A stretch of 64,000 nt of DNA, taken from Aedoeadaptatus coli (GTDB lineage: Bacteria; Bacillota; Clostridia; Tissierellales; Peptoniphilaceae). Positions 9,001-19,200 of this stretch are shown piece after piece. The stretch covers positions 1-64,000 of the forward strand of contig NZ_OPYI01000006.1 in assembly GCF_900343085.1 (NCBI RefSeq), read 5' to 3'. The notes beneath the pieces are model-generated. The model saw nothing but the letters and a program-made list of their open reading frames with translations, did not search any database and was not told the DNA's origin. How positions within the stretch are numbered: the stretch's first letter is position 1; each line of letters opens with the position of its first letter. The translations under genes were made by a program, and so were the position numbers.

Positions 9001-12000
9001 GCGAAGGGAATGGTCACTTCTTTGGTCGGATTGACGTAGTAGGTCTTCTCCGTCTTGTCCGTCGCTTTGTCCGTGGGCACGACCTTCACGGTGACGTAGC
9101 CGTCGGGTTTCTTCGTGTCTTCGCCTGTTTTTTCAATGACGTCATTCAACGCCTTGAAAGTAAAGGTATATTCAGCATCTGCCTCATACTTTTGCTTTGC
9201 TATTACAGGGCTCCACGTACCGCCCTCTGCCGTGTAACCGACATTGGCTTTCTTGGTAATGGCATCGGCCGTGTGTGTCAGATCGATCTCTGTGTTCGGT
9301 TTGACATAGACAACCGTATCTCCCGATAAGGATCCGTTGGCATCCGATTTAAAGGTGACCGTGTGATAGCCCTCGGGCCTATCGCTTCCGTCGGTATTCT
9401 TTTGAGGGATGATATTTCCTCGGTCTGTATATCCTGCTGTAATTTCATAAGGTGAATCCTTGGCCTCAAGCTTTACGGTTAAACCCTTGTCCCATTTGTC
9501 GAACTTATAGCCGACATTAGGTTTCACCGTAGGCGCGGGGATATTCACTTCCACACCAGGCTTGATCCAATAATTGGTCGTTCCTTCTAAGCTGCCGTGA
9601 TCACCTTCTTTGAATTCAACCTTTACATAGCCTTCGACTTCCGTCGTGGAAATATTGCCGGGATCATTGTAAAGGGCCGTGATTTCAGCGCCGTCTTTGT
9701 ATTGAATGGCTTGATCGATGGATACATCCCATCGACCAAATTTGTAGCCGGCGTTTGGAACAGCTGTGGGGGCTTTATCCTTCAAAACAACTGCTTTGTT
9801 GGGATTGACGTAGTAAACGGCTTGGCCCGTTAATTCTTTTCCGTGCTCGCCTTTTACAAAGGTGACGGTAATATAGCCTTCGGGCTTATCATTTTCTCCA
9901 CCTGTCGGGTTATCCTTGGGAATGACGTCAGGGAGTTCCTTATACTCCGCCACCGGCCGCAGGTTATTCTCAATGAGCGTCTTATCGCCGATAGACCATT
10001 TAACAAAGGTATATCCGATTTCCGGAGTTACCGTCGGTTTTACGATTGATTCATCACCTAATTTTTTCGTCGGTACGGCCTTTGGGTTGACGTAGTAGAC
10101 CGTTTGGCCTGTGATGTCTTTTCCGTTTTCGCCCTTTAGGAAAGTGACGGTGACATAGCCCTTGGGGATAGGAATCTCCGGACCACCGGGAATAATATCG
10201 GGAAGCTTTTCGAAACTGCCTTTAAAGGTTGTGTCCTTGGAATACTTCTTGAACACTACCTGCGGCGTCCAGCCCTTAAATTTATAACCTGTCTTGGTAA
10301 TGGGCGTCGGCGAAAGAGGGTAGACATCTTTGTTCGGATTAACATAGTATACCGTGGTTGCATCGGGCGCAAACTCTCCGACTTCTTTGCCATCTAACTT
10401 TTCAAGTTCAAAAGTAACCTTGACATAGCCCTCGGGCTTTTCAGAATCGTCTTCTTTCGTCTTTGGAATGATGTCTTTCAGTCCGTTAAAGGAGCCGGTG
10501 ATGGTTGCGTCTTTGTCGTAAACCGTGGGAATCGTCGCATCTTTATCCCATGCGCCGAATTTAAAACCGGTGTTGGCCGTGGTCGCCGGCGGATTGATGG
10601 TGACATATTCCGTGGGGTTGACGTAGAACTTGGCCACGCCATCAATGGAGCCCTTGGCTTCGTCGCCATCTTTTATTACAAAGGTGACTTCCTTGTAGCC
10701 TTTGGGTTTCTCGTTCGGTTTTCCCTTATCATCTTTTTCCGGAATCACATTATCCAGCTTCGTCGCCTTGGCCGTAACGACAATGTCCGTTGTTTCGATC
10801 TTTAATGTGTCCTCCTGGTCCCACTTGTCGAACTTGTAGCCGGTTTCTTCTTTGTATGCCGGTTTTACAAGGTCTTTATCTCCAAGTATGATGCCTGCAT
10901 TTTTCTTGACATAATAGGCTTTTTGTTCCGTGAGCTTTAAGCCCTTTTCCGCCGCAAAGGTGACCCTGACATAGCCCTCGGGGCGAACCATGGGATCGGG
11001 AACGCTCGGATCGTAAGGAATGATGTTTTTCGCTTCCGTGTAGGTGGCGGTGATGGTGGTGGTAGATTTAAACTGCTTCGGCGTTCCCACTTTGTAGGTT
11101 TCGCCTGTGTTTACGTCACCGATCTTCCATTCATTAAAGGTGTAGTAGGTTTTCCCTACGGGATTGGCCACGGGAATAGTGACTTCTTTTTCCGGATTGA
11201 CCCAGAAGATCTTTTCCGCTTTTGTTTCATCCGTTGCCTTGTCCGTGGGGACGAATTTTACTTCCACGAAATTATCCGGCACGCCTTCGGGTTTTGTATC
11301 ACCCTTTTGCGGAATCACATCGGAAACGTATTGGGCTTCGATGGTGGTTTCGCCACTAAATTGATATCTCGGGTGCTCGGAAAGTTTGTATTCCGTCTTC
11401 GTTCCCTTGATTAACCATTTGGTAAATTGGTTATTTCCCGTTCCTACAGGGTCTTCCCCGGGGATCACGACTTTGGCATCGGGATTCACATAGTAAAAGT
11501 ATTTTTGCGGCTTTTCCGCCTTCGTCGTGGGATCGACCGTGACTTTTACATAATCGTCGGGAACGTAGGTCGGTTTGCCTTCTTTGGTCTTGGCTTCATA
11601 GATGTTTTTGATGACCTTGATGGGAATGTCCACGGTTTGGCTCGTGCCGTTTGCGTGGGTGACCTTCGCCTTTAAGGTGACCTTGCGGGAGACTTCTGTC
11701 CCATCGTCTTCTTTCAGCTTTTCGTACAGCTTGTCTTTTAAATCGGTGTCAGCAATGGGATTGCCGCTGTCGTCTAAAATTTGAAGTTTGTCATCATTCG
11801 TCAAAGGTTGCGGGACGCCCTTTGCATCCTTGATCTTCACCTGTCCCTTTAAGGTGTCTAGGGAAGGAATAAAGGCGTTGACATAGCCCGTGCCATCTTT
11901 GAAGGATTCATGAACTGTCAGTTCTTCCGCCTTGATTTCGTTGTTGTCCCAAATGGCATAGAAGGTCTTGGCCTCTTTGATGTTTTTTGTGACTTTTTCA

Positions 12001-13271
12001 AAATCTTCTTTAGAAAGTGGAGTTCCATTTTTAGATGTCGCCCAGCCCTTAAAAGTTTCACGATCCTTCGTCGGGTCTTCCGCTTTGTCCGTCAAGTCAT
12101 TGCCGTATTCCACTTCCTTGACGATCTTTTTCTCCGTATCGGGAGCAGTGAAGTTAGCAAACTTCCCGCCATTGGCATTGAAAGTCACGGGGATGATCTC
12201 CGTCATGGTGAGCTTCCCGCCATTAATGACGTCGTAATTGAAGTCGTATTTGAACTTGTGGTCACCTGACTTAACAGTTTTAACTCCATTTTTTTCTTCA
12301 AAAGTTAAACCGTCCGTAGTGTCATCAATTGTCACATCCGGAGTTTTTTCCAGATAATATGATATTACAAGATCAGGATCAAACTCATTGTACCAGTCTC
12401 TTATGATTTTAGTATCTTTGTCGTTCTTTGGCAGTTCTACACTGACCGGGGATACGCCATCTCCTTTATCGTCAAAGGCAAAATTAGCCTTCATACCCGG
12501 TCTATCTGCTTCAACCACATCTGTATGCCATTCAGATTTAAACTTAGTAGAAGCGATTTGTTGGTAAGTGAGTCCCAATGTTATATTTGCAATTATCTCG
12601 CCGTCTGCATTTTCAGGTGAAAATGTCGGTGAAGATCCTTCGGTCCCAAAAATTACTTCAGTCAAAAGTTTAACCTTATCAGAAACTCTTTCATCAATCC
12701 TTACTTCATATTTGTAAGGTTTCAAACTCTTGGAAAATAGAGGTAGTTTTGTCGGTTTGCCTTCTCCATCAGACCAAGTATATTTACCTTCTTTGGTGAT
12801 CTGTAACATATAATACAAACCGGTATCTGTACTTGATTCCGCATCCATTTGTCTAAAGATTATTTGGGCAGGTTTTGGATTTCCGCTTTCATCTACACCA
12901 AATATTTCGTTCCACTGGAAGGCATTTCCATCAAGACCTTTTAAGTCCAACTTTGCACTTACATTTCCAAAATATTTTGGTTTATCCTCGTTCTTTGGTT
13001 CGTTGTTGTCGCCAAAATATGGTCCTTTGCTAAATAATCTAACTCCCGGCTTACCGGGACTCGACTTTCTGTTTTTAGCCGCAATCCTATTTAATTCGTT
13101 CATTATCTTTGCATCATAGCTTTTGCCATCTATCATGCCAACTTTAACATATTTGTCCTGAGGAAGACTTTTGTCTCCCTCAGCAAATATATTTTGTGGC
13201 ATGAGAATTTGCAATAGCATTGCAAAAGCTAAGAACAAAGACGTTATTCTCTTGCTCATGTCTTTTGTCAT
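6078..13271 (-). CDS. Giant SLH-anchored surface protein with about 15 InlB-B-like repeats
   Basis: 2397 residues. A signal peptide (about 1-31, ending QNIFAEG) precedes a unique AT-rich N-terminal region (to about residue 340). From about 570 to 2060 there are some fifteen 80-100-residue units, each starting near PEGYVxVTF, then YYVNPxxxV, then GYxFxxWD and an xxVIP linker: the InlB B-repeat/Listeria-Bacteroides repeat type. Two non-repeat modules starting ITVHESFKDG interrupt the array (about 450 and 1490). A Rib/alpha-like domain (about 2065-2135), an Asn-Gln-Pro linker and three SLH domains (about 2182-2360, GYPDGNF, GYPDGSF, GYPDNTF) complete it. SLH should attach it to the wall polymer. 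The ATG lies in an ATGA overlap with the preceding giant gene; a second ATG four codons on is possible. Likely an adhesin or matrix protein, by analogy. Confidence 0.85.
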   Translation of the reverse strand: MTKDMSKRITSLFLAFAMLLQILMPQNIFAEGDKSLPQDKYVKVGMIDGKSYDAKIMNELNRIAAKNRKSSPGKPGVRLFSKGPYFGDNNEPKNEDKPKYFGNVSAKLDLKGLDGNAFQWNEIFGVDESGNPKPAQIIFRQMDAESSTDTGLYYMLQITKEGKYTWSDGEGKPTKLPLFSKSLKPYKYEVRIDERVSDKVKLLTEVIFGTEGSSPTFSPENADGEIIANITLGLTYQQIASTKFKSEWHTDVVEADRPGMKANFAFDDKGDGVSPVSVELPKNDKDTKIIRDWYNEFDPDLVISYYLEKTPDVTIDDTTDGLTFEEKNGVKTVKSGDHKFKYDFNYDVINGGKLTMTEIIPVTFNANGGKFANFTAPDTEKKIVKEVEYGNDLTDKAEDPTKDRETFKGWATSKNGTPLSKEDFEKVTKNIKEAKTFYAIWDNNEIKAEELTVHESFKDGTGYVNAFIPSLDTLKGQVKIKDAKGVPQPLTNDDKLQILDDSGNPIADTDLKDKLYEKLKEDDGTEVSRKVTLKAKVTHANGTSQTVDIPIKVIKNIYEAKTKEGKPTYVPDDYVKVTVDPTTKAEKPQKYFYYVNPDAKVVIPGEDPVGTGNNQFTKWLIKGTKTEYKLSEHPRYQFSGETTIEAQYVSDVIPQKGDTKPEGVPDNFVEVKFVPTDKATDETKAEKIFWVNPEKEVTIPVANPVGKTYYTFNEWKIGDVNTGETYKVGTPKQFKSTTTITATYTEAKNIIPYDPSVPDPMVRPEGYVRVTFAAEKGLKLTEQKAYYVKKNAGIILGDKDLVKPAYKEETGYKFDKWDQEDTLKIETTDIVVTAKATKLDNVIPEKDDKGKPNEKPKGYKEVTFVIKDGDEAKGSIDGVAKFYVNPTEYVTINPPATTANTGFKFGAWDKDATIPTVYDKDATITGSFNGLKDIIPKTKEDDSEKPEGYVKVTFELEKLDGKEVGEFAPDATTVYYVNPNKDVYPLSPTPITKTGYKFKGWTPQVVFKKYSKDTTFKGSFEKLPDIIPGGPEIPIPKGYVTVTFLKGENGKDITGQTVYYVNPKAVPTKKLGDESIVKPTVTPEIGYTFVKWSIGDKTLIENNLRPVAEYKELPDVIPKDNPTGGENDKPEGYITVTFVKGEHGKELTGQAVYYVNPNKAVVLKDKAPTAVPNAGYKFGRWDVSIDQAIQYKDGAEITALYNDPGNISTTEVEGYVKVEFKEGDHGSLEGTTNYWIKPGVEVNIPAPTVKPNVGYKFDKWDKGLTVKLEAKDSPYEITAGYTDRGNIIPQKNTDGSDRPEGYHTVTFKSDANGSLSGDTVVYVKPNTEIDLTHTADAITKKANVGYTAEGGTWSPVIAKQKYEADAEYTFTFKALNDVIEKTGEDTKKPDGYVTVKVVPTDKATDKTEKTYYVNPTKEVTIPFAKPTGKNVAVDESNPKAFKWIFTKWTSNETPFRTWTDDIKAKFTDDTTIVTANYEKSITDQGTVIADEITVHESFKDGSGNWVNNFIDTEATETILKGALKVNGGALPNEATVQFLDDEGNPLAGDALKAALYDKLKEKDDGNNPSRVEKLKAKVIFKNGEVQEVEIPIKVIKNIYEAKTNGDKPNYVPDGYVKVTVEPTTKAKEPQKYTYYVNPEAKVLIPGKDPTGTGDNKFVKWTSLVDGSAEGTKPSDFDLAERHQFEKATTITAQYVSDVIPQEGTTKPDTVPEGFVEVKFVPTDKATDETKADKIFWINPDKAVTISVKDPVGKQYFTFKEWKIGDAVYKPGEAKKFTEKLTIITATYTEAKNIIPYDPNEPITKPDGYVRVTFAADPGLKLTEQKAYYVKKNAGIKLGNDELKKPGYEEQTGYKFDKWDKEDSLVIEATDIVVTAKATELDPVIPEKDDKGNPNKKPDGYITVKFSTEKDGKIKGTGETEKIVYVNPDRAVVLKGHDPEVTPNTGFTFADWNTSIQSEIKYHDNDVIRAKYNAIGDVIPQEDPNGSDKPEGYLTVTFNKGDHGELSGRTVYYVKPNKEVTVPAPTVTPATGYVFKKWDKALTQTFAEDTTITAQYGAKPADPRPTADYVFTEQGVQPKPQDYKNAITPPAGKRIKDVEIVDRPNVDKPGKTSATIKVIYEDNTTDQINVPVFVQKKDTPTPDLRPYPVPGDCNNACEQPNQPNVPNQPNQPNVGKDALNTTDHYQYLIGYPDGNFAPNKGMTRAEAATMFTRLLNERPIKWRHYNAGLSDIRPGDWYANTVGYAVQRGIVSGYPDGSFKPNKPITRAEFAAIASRFDALAQGNAISFSDLAPSHWGYNAIRSAATKGWISGYPDNTFRPEQAITRAEVTAITNRMLNRHADLYWIDAHPSEVIRFGDVKRSDWYFEPIMEATMGHDFIRDRDKKTEHWTGINGKSFI

Positions 13272-16200
13272 TTTACTCTATACTCCCTTTCTTCAGACTT
13301 AACGCCGTTTTTAACTGCATAAATCTTAATGACATCATCTCTTTTTAATCCTCTACCTATTTCTTTATTTATATAGAAGATGTTTAGACGACCTCTTTTA
13401 GAAGCTTCAATTATTGTATTGCTTCGAATGCCGTCTCCGATAATTTCAAGATATCCGGCTGCTCCCTCTGTCAACACACTAATGATAATATTACTTGAAT
13501 TTGGTTTCGGTCTATTTATTTGTATATCCGGCTTTTCTTGTATTGAGTCAATAATTTCTGTATCGCTTACAAAGCTTACTTTATTATTTTCATCTTCTGT
13601 ATTCATGCTCCAGCCTTTGAATACATAGTCGTTGTATTCGTTTTCTAAGGTCAACGGATGAACAACCGGCGCTTCGATGTTTACCGGCTCGCTCTTCTTC
13701 ACATAGAACTTTGTGTTCCCCGTCATAAAGGCCTTGTCTTCAGGAACTTTAAAGACGACTAATACCATTTCTTCCGGCTTTTCTTTTTTCAATGTTTCAT
13801 CATCTTTTGTGGGATCCACGGGGATGACGTTGGCTACCAGTTCGTATTGGGCGATAAAGGTAATGTCTTGTCCTGCAAGTTTCAATTCCTTATCCCAACC
13901 GAAATTGGCATCTTGGGTTTTATAGTATTCGTTAGGCTGGATGGCGGGCACGACTAGGCCATTTGCTTTAGCTTGGTCGAAGCTGTAATCTTTCGCCACT
14001 TTGTAGCTTACTTCGCCTCCATCGAGTTGACCGTGTTTCCCTTGTTTAAAGGTGACTTTGATGAAGTGGTTTTCATCGACAGGGTCGTTTTCGCCGATTT
14101 TTTCAACAGCTTTATCCCATTGGGCGACGAGAGTTTTGTTTTCCTTAATTTCGCTGTCGAGGTTAAAGAATTCGTCTTTGCCTTTTTCTTTCCAACCCAT
14201 GAAGACGAAGCCGTCTTTTGTCGGTTTCTCGAAAGGCGCCAGTGTGCCGCCGTGTTCCACTTCTTGGAAGAGCACATCGCTTCCGTCCTTGGTATCGAAG
14301 TCGACTTTGTATTTTACCAAAGCCCATTGAGCAGTGGCTGTTCTTGCTTTTTCAAGTGTTACGGAATCGCCGGGTTGATAGATCTTGTCTTCGCCGTCGA
14401 GTTTCCAACCGATAAAGTTGGAATTTTCTTTCGTCAATTTGCCTTGACCCGCTAATTGAACGGTACCGCCGTAAGCTGCGGTTTGCGGCTCGGGTACATC
14501 GCCTGTCGCTCCTTCACCGGCCTTATAGGTCAATGTGAATTGGCCGATAGCGAAGTGGGCCACGTGTTCACGATCGCCCTTGATGGGATTGGTGTAGTCG
14601 ATTTCTTCAACCCAGCCGGTGAATCCGTAATTGTCACTAGCCTTCGCTTCGGGAACGATCAATTCGTTCGTCGCACCTTGTGTTGCCTTATCTTTGTCAA
14701 CAAGCTTGATGTTTGCTTCGGGGTTGACGTAATAAGTTTTGTTGCCGCCGACGACTTCGCCGTTTTCTCCGGCGATAAATTTGACAGTGACATAGCCCTC
14801 AGGTTTTTTCACGTCGTCGCCTGTTTTTTCGACGATGTCTTTGGTCTTGACGAAGTTGAATTCGTAGGTCTTTTCGTTTTCGATCTTTTCGGCTTTGATT
14901 TCAGGTGACCAAGTTCCGCCGTTTGCCGTGTAGCCGACGCTCGGAGTCTTGGTAATCTTGTCTGCTGAGGCGGTCATATCGACTTCCACTTCGGGGCTGA
15001 CGTAGTAAACCAAATCGCCGCTAAGGGATCCGCCTGTGCCTGCCTTGAAGATGACTTTGACGTAGTTGTCCATGGCATCTTTCGGCCGTTGTCCACCCGG
15101 TGCTTCGGGAATGATGTTTTTGTGGACTTCCACGGGAACTTCCACGGGCTTGTCGTTGGTGCCGACATGGGAGCCGTCGGTGTATTCCACGATAACTTTG
15201 ACTTTGCTTTCGCCGGGTTCCGTTACATTGGGATTTTCGACGATGGTTACCTTGCTGATCGTTTTTCCTTCCGGCGGGGTGATCTTCTCTTTAATTTGAT
15301 CTACCGTCGGGATTTTGCCTTGAGGCGTGTGGACGGTGTCGGTGGTGGGCACTTGAGGCTTGATCACTTCAGGTGTTACGGAGTACTTGGCTATGATTGT
15401 GGTTTCGTTTTCGAATTTTCCTACAATCTTATCTTCCCAAGTTCTTGCCTTGTCTTCCGTTTCCCATTTAGAGAATTTCATGGTGTAGCCGACTGCACCG
15501 ACCTTCGCCGGATCGGCCGCCACGGTTTTGCCCGTCGGGTTCGTTACGCCGATGGTGACGTCCGCTTTCGGGTTGACCCAGAAGGTTTTTTCGAAAGCTG
15601 TATCGTCGGTGGCTTTGTCGGTGGTCTTGACGATGACTTTGACGTAGGTACTCGGCACGTCGGGCTTGTCTTTTCCCCTTTCCTGTTCAACGACATCGGC
15701 GGCGCCTACCGGTTCAATAACGGTGTCTTCTGTGAACATATGACGTTTTTCGAAATCAAAGATTCCATTTGCTTTGCCGTCATCGTTTTGTTTAACTTGA
15801 TCCGCTGTCCAGTTGACAAATGTTGACGATCCTTCTGTTTTCACTTCGGGGATTTCTACCCATGCGTTTTTGTTTACATAGTAGATTTTGTCGTCTTTCG
15901 CATCGAAGTCTTTGCTTGCCTTGATTGTAACCTTGACGTAGTCGCCGGTTACGTCTTGCAAGCCGCCTTCTTCAGCTTTCTTGCCTTCAGCTTCTTTTAA
16001 GAAAAGGGGTTTGTCGCCTTCTTTGTTTAATGCTTCGTAGACGTTTTTGTAAACCGTAATCGGTATAGTCAGCTCTTGCGGATCTTTTTTATCCGGGAAG
16101 GTGGCTTTCACCGTGATGTTGACGGTGCGGACGACTTCGTCTTTGTCGGCGGCTTTCTTTTCGTTGACCAGCTTAAAGACATCTTCATCTTTCGCGAGTT

Positions 16201-19200
16201 TATTTCCATCTTCATCGAAGAACTCGATCGTCGTTCCTTCCGGAAGCGGTTGAACTTCGTCCTTTTCTCTCCAAACTAATTGTGCTTTTAATTGATCAAT
16301 CGTCGGAGCGAAGTCGTTGGTCCACGTGCCCTTCGGGTCTTTAAAGGCTTCGGTACGTACCATTCCCTTCGCCGATAAGCCCGACCATTCGAAGTAGGCG
16401 GTGAATGTATGGTTTTCGTCGATGATGGTGTTGTCATTCAATAGTGCACTATTGTCCCACTTGGTAAATTTCTTGCCGTCGTCCGGGGTGATATAGTACT
16501 TGCTTTGATCCGCCGTCTCGCCTTCACCCAAGAGTTTCGGTACGGGAAGGAGGTCGGACTTCAGTCCCTTGATGACGTCGTAGTGGAGCTCGGTGATATC
16601 TTTTCCGTTTTCATCTTTTCCGAAGGAGCCGCCTTTGTCGGCCTTAAAGGTCACGCGCACGTAGCCTTCCGGCGGATCTTGGTTGCCGGGCACTTCGATG
16701 ACGCGGACGTCCTTATAATAGAAGGTAATTTCATCTTTGCTCGTTCCATTGATGCCTAATAATTCATTTGTTTCTTCGTTTAGGTCAAAGAAAAGTTGTT
16801 GTTGTGGTGCACTTGTTAAAACCCAGCCCGGGATCGGTCTATAGTTTCTTGCATCATAGTGGCGGTTGCCGTTAGTGACAAGTTCTTGGCCGATGATTGC
16901 TCCGTCTTTTTCGTTTTCTTTGCCTTTAAAGTTTTCGTCTATATAGTTGACCTTGTATTCACGTTGTCTGTATGGTCTGTAGAAAAATTTAAAGACATTG
17001 TTTTTAACGTCCGGATTAGGAATCATTTTTTCAGAATCCTCAGGATCCGAAATTTCTGCCGGTTCAACTCTAAAGGTTTGGAAGAAGGAGTTGTTTAATC
17101 CAACACGATCATTATATTCCTTGTAGATGCTATAAGCATCTGAAGTTTCCTTATGAGCTTCAAGCTCGTCATAGGGTACAAGGGTATATTTGTCATCTTG
17201 TCTATCCCCTGTTGTTGCTACTAAATAGCCGGCACGCTTGCCTTCAAGGGTGTCCGAATCCGGGTTTGGACTTATATTTGTATCTAAGTTATAGTCTTTA
17301 TCCAAGAAATAATGCTCTACTGCTACGTCCACCCGTTGGTTGGGTACCCAAATGGCCTTGAGGTAGATGGGGCTTACTACGTCGTTGCCGAAGGAGTAGA
17401 GCTCGGGCACTTTGTAGGTGTCGCGGTAGGACGTATCGACCTCATTGGTGTAGTCGCCTTTGTCATCCTTCTTGTAGCGGATGATTTCCCAACCCAAGAA
17501 GTCGTAGCCCTTCTTTATTGGTTTAAATCCGGGATCTTTTAGTTTTTGTCTTTGGAGAACGGTAAAGATTTGCTTGTTGCCGTCACTCTTTTCTTTTATC
17601 GGATAGGTCTTTTCTACTTCTTGACCGATATCGCCTTCTTTTACGGTCTTGTGTTCTGTAGTTAATTTGTTCTCATCGATTGTCCTTAAACTACCTCCAT
17701 TTGGATCAAAGATAACCTTCCACTTATAATCAGGTTCGCCCCATTTGGCGTAGAGAATTTGGTCGTAATGAAGTTTGGTTTCATTTCCGTCTTTTATCAG
17801 GTTGTTGCCGGAGGGATCCAGTGCCCAACCTAAGAAGCTCCAATCATCACGTACCCAATCGGGTTTTTCAGGTACGTGTTTTGTATCGAGTTTTAAATCA
17901 TTTAATGGGAATTCATAAGGCACATCTAAAATATTGCCTTCACCATATTCGCTGTCGTTTTTAACTGTCTTAGGGTCGTTATTTAGTTTTAACTTGTACT
18001 TGTTACGAGTGTAGTTTGCAAAGTTGTAGCGATTTTTCCCATCAAATAATTTTGTGCCCCAAGGAAATTTAGCGATGTATTCTATCTTGTCAGCATCGCT
18101 TCTAAAAGGCGTCATCTCATTTCTCGCTCTATTTACATCGTTAATAGTTCTACACTTAGGAGTTGTTGGTTTCTCCAATACCCATTCTGCATCCCTAGTA
18201 TCTTTTTTAAGGGTAAAGCCTTGAAGATTAGGCAAAATGAAGGCATAAGTTGCATTCGTGTCACTCTTCCAATAGGAAAGGTCATAATCTATTTGCTCAT
18301 TTCCTTCGAAATCATCTTTTATAATATCAATGTGGTGGACAACGGATTGGTCCCAGGATGACGATGCAAGGGAAATCTCATATTTGCCCCTAGCTTTTGT
18401 TTGATTTTCTCCTATAGGTATTTGATCTCCGTGACCATGTCCCTGATAATCTCCTGTACCCAATACATCTTGACTGTCGATAAAATCTTCTGCACTTAGT
18501 CGATAAGGAGGAGTGTCACGAAAAATCAGTTCTCCCGGTTCATTAACATTAATTGTCCATCCTATTGGACCCATGTCTACACCTGGTTCACTACTAGCAG
18601 GCGGAAGACCTGAGATCTCCTCATCCTTTGGCCATATTTTATCTAAACTTTGGCTGAAGCGTGCCTCTACTTTATAAGGAGAGCCTTCTTTTCCTATGAC
18701 TTGTCCATTTCTTGTTAAAGTAGGCCAATAGCTAGACGATGGATCCCATCCCGCTTCATTAGGGGCTGTAAAGTAAAGGGTATAGACTCTGCGGTCGTAG
18801 TAGACATTGTAGACCGTTTCTCCGGTGGATAGTACGGATTTCTGTACTGTAGGATCCTCTTTTGAAGCATTTTGCTTCTTAGTCAATTCTTCATTTAAAA
18901 AGTAATATCTTTCGAATTCGTCTTTGTTATCTTGGGCCTTTTCCAAGCGTCCGTCGTTTAAATCAGGGAAGGTGATGCCGTGGATATCTAAGTTTGTAAG
19001 ATCCGGAGTAGAACCGGTGTCGGCATTATCTATTCTTCTCGCGCCGATAAAGTCGTAGCGGTCGCGCAAGGGCAGGGTATTATCCTTATCGTCGTAATCC
19101 GGTTTTTCGGTCCAAAATTGGATGACGTATTCCGCCTTAGGTTTGTCTTTCCAAACTGCAGTAAAGGTGATCTTGCTCGCCGGCATCTTTAGGTCTGCAT

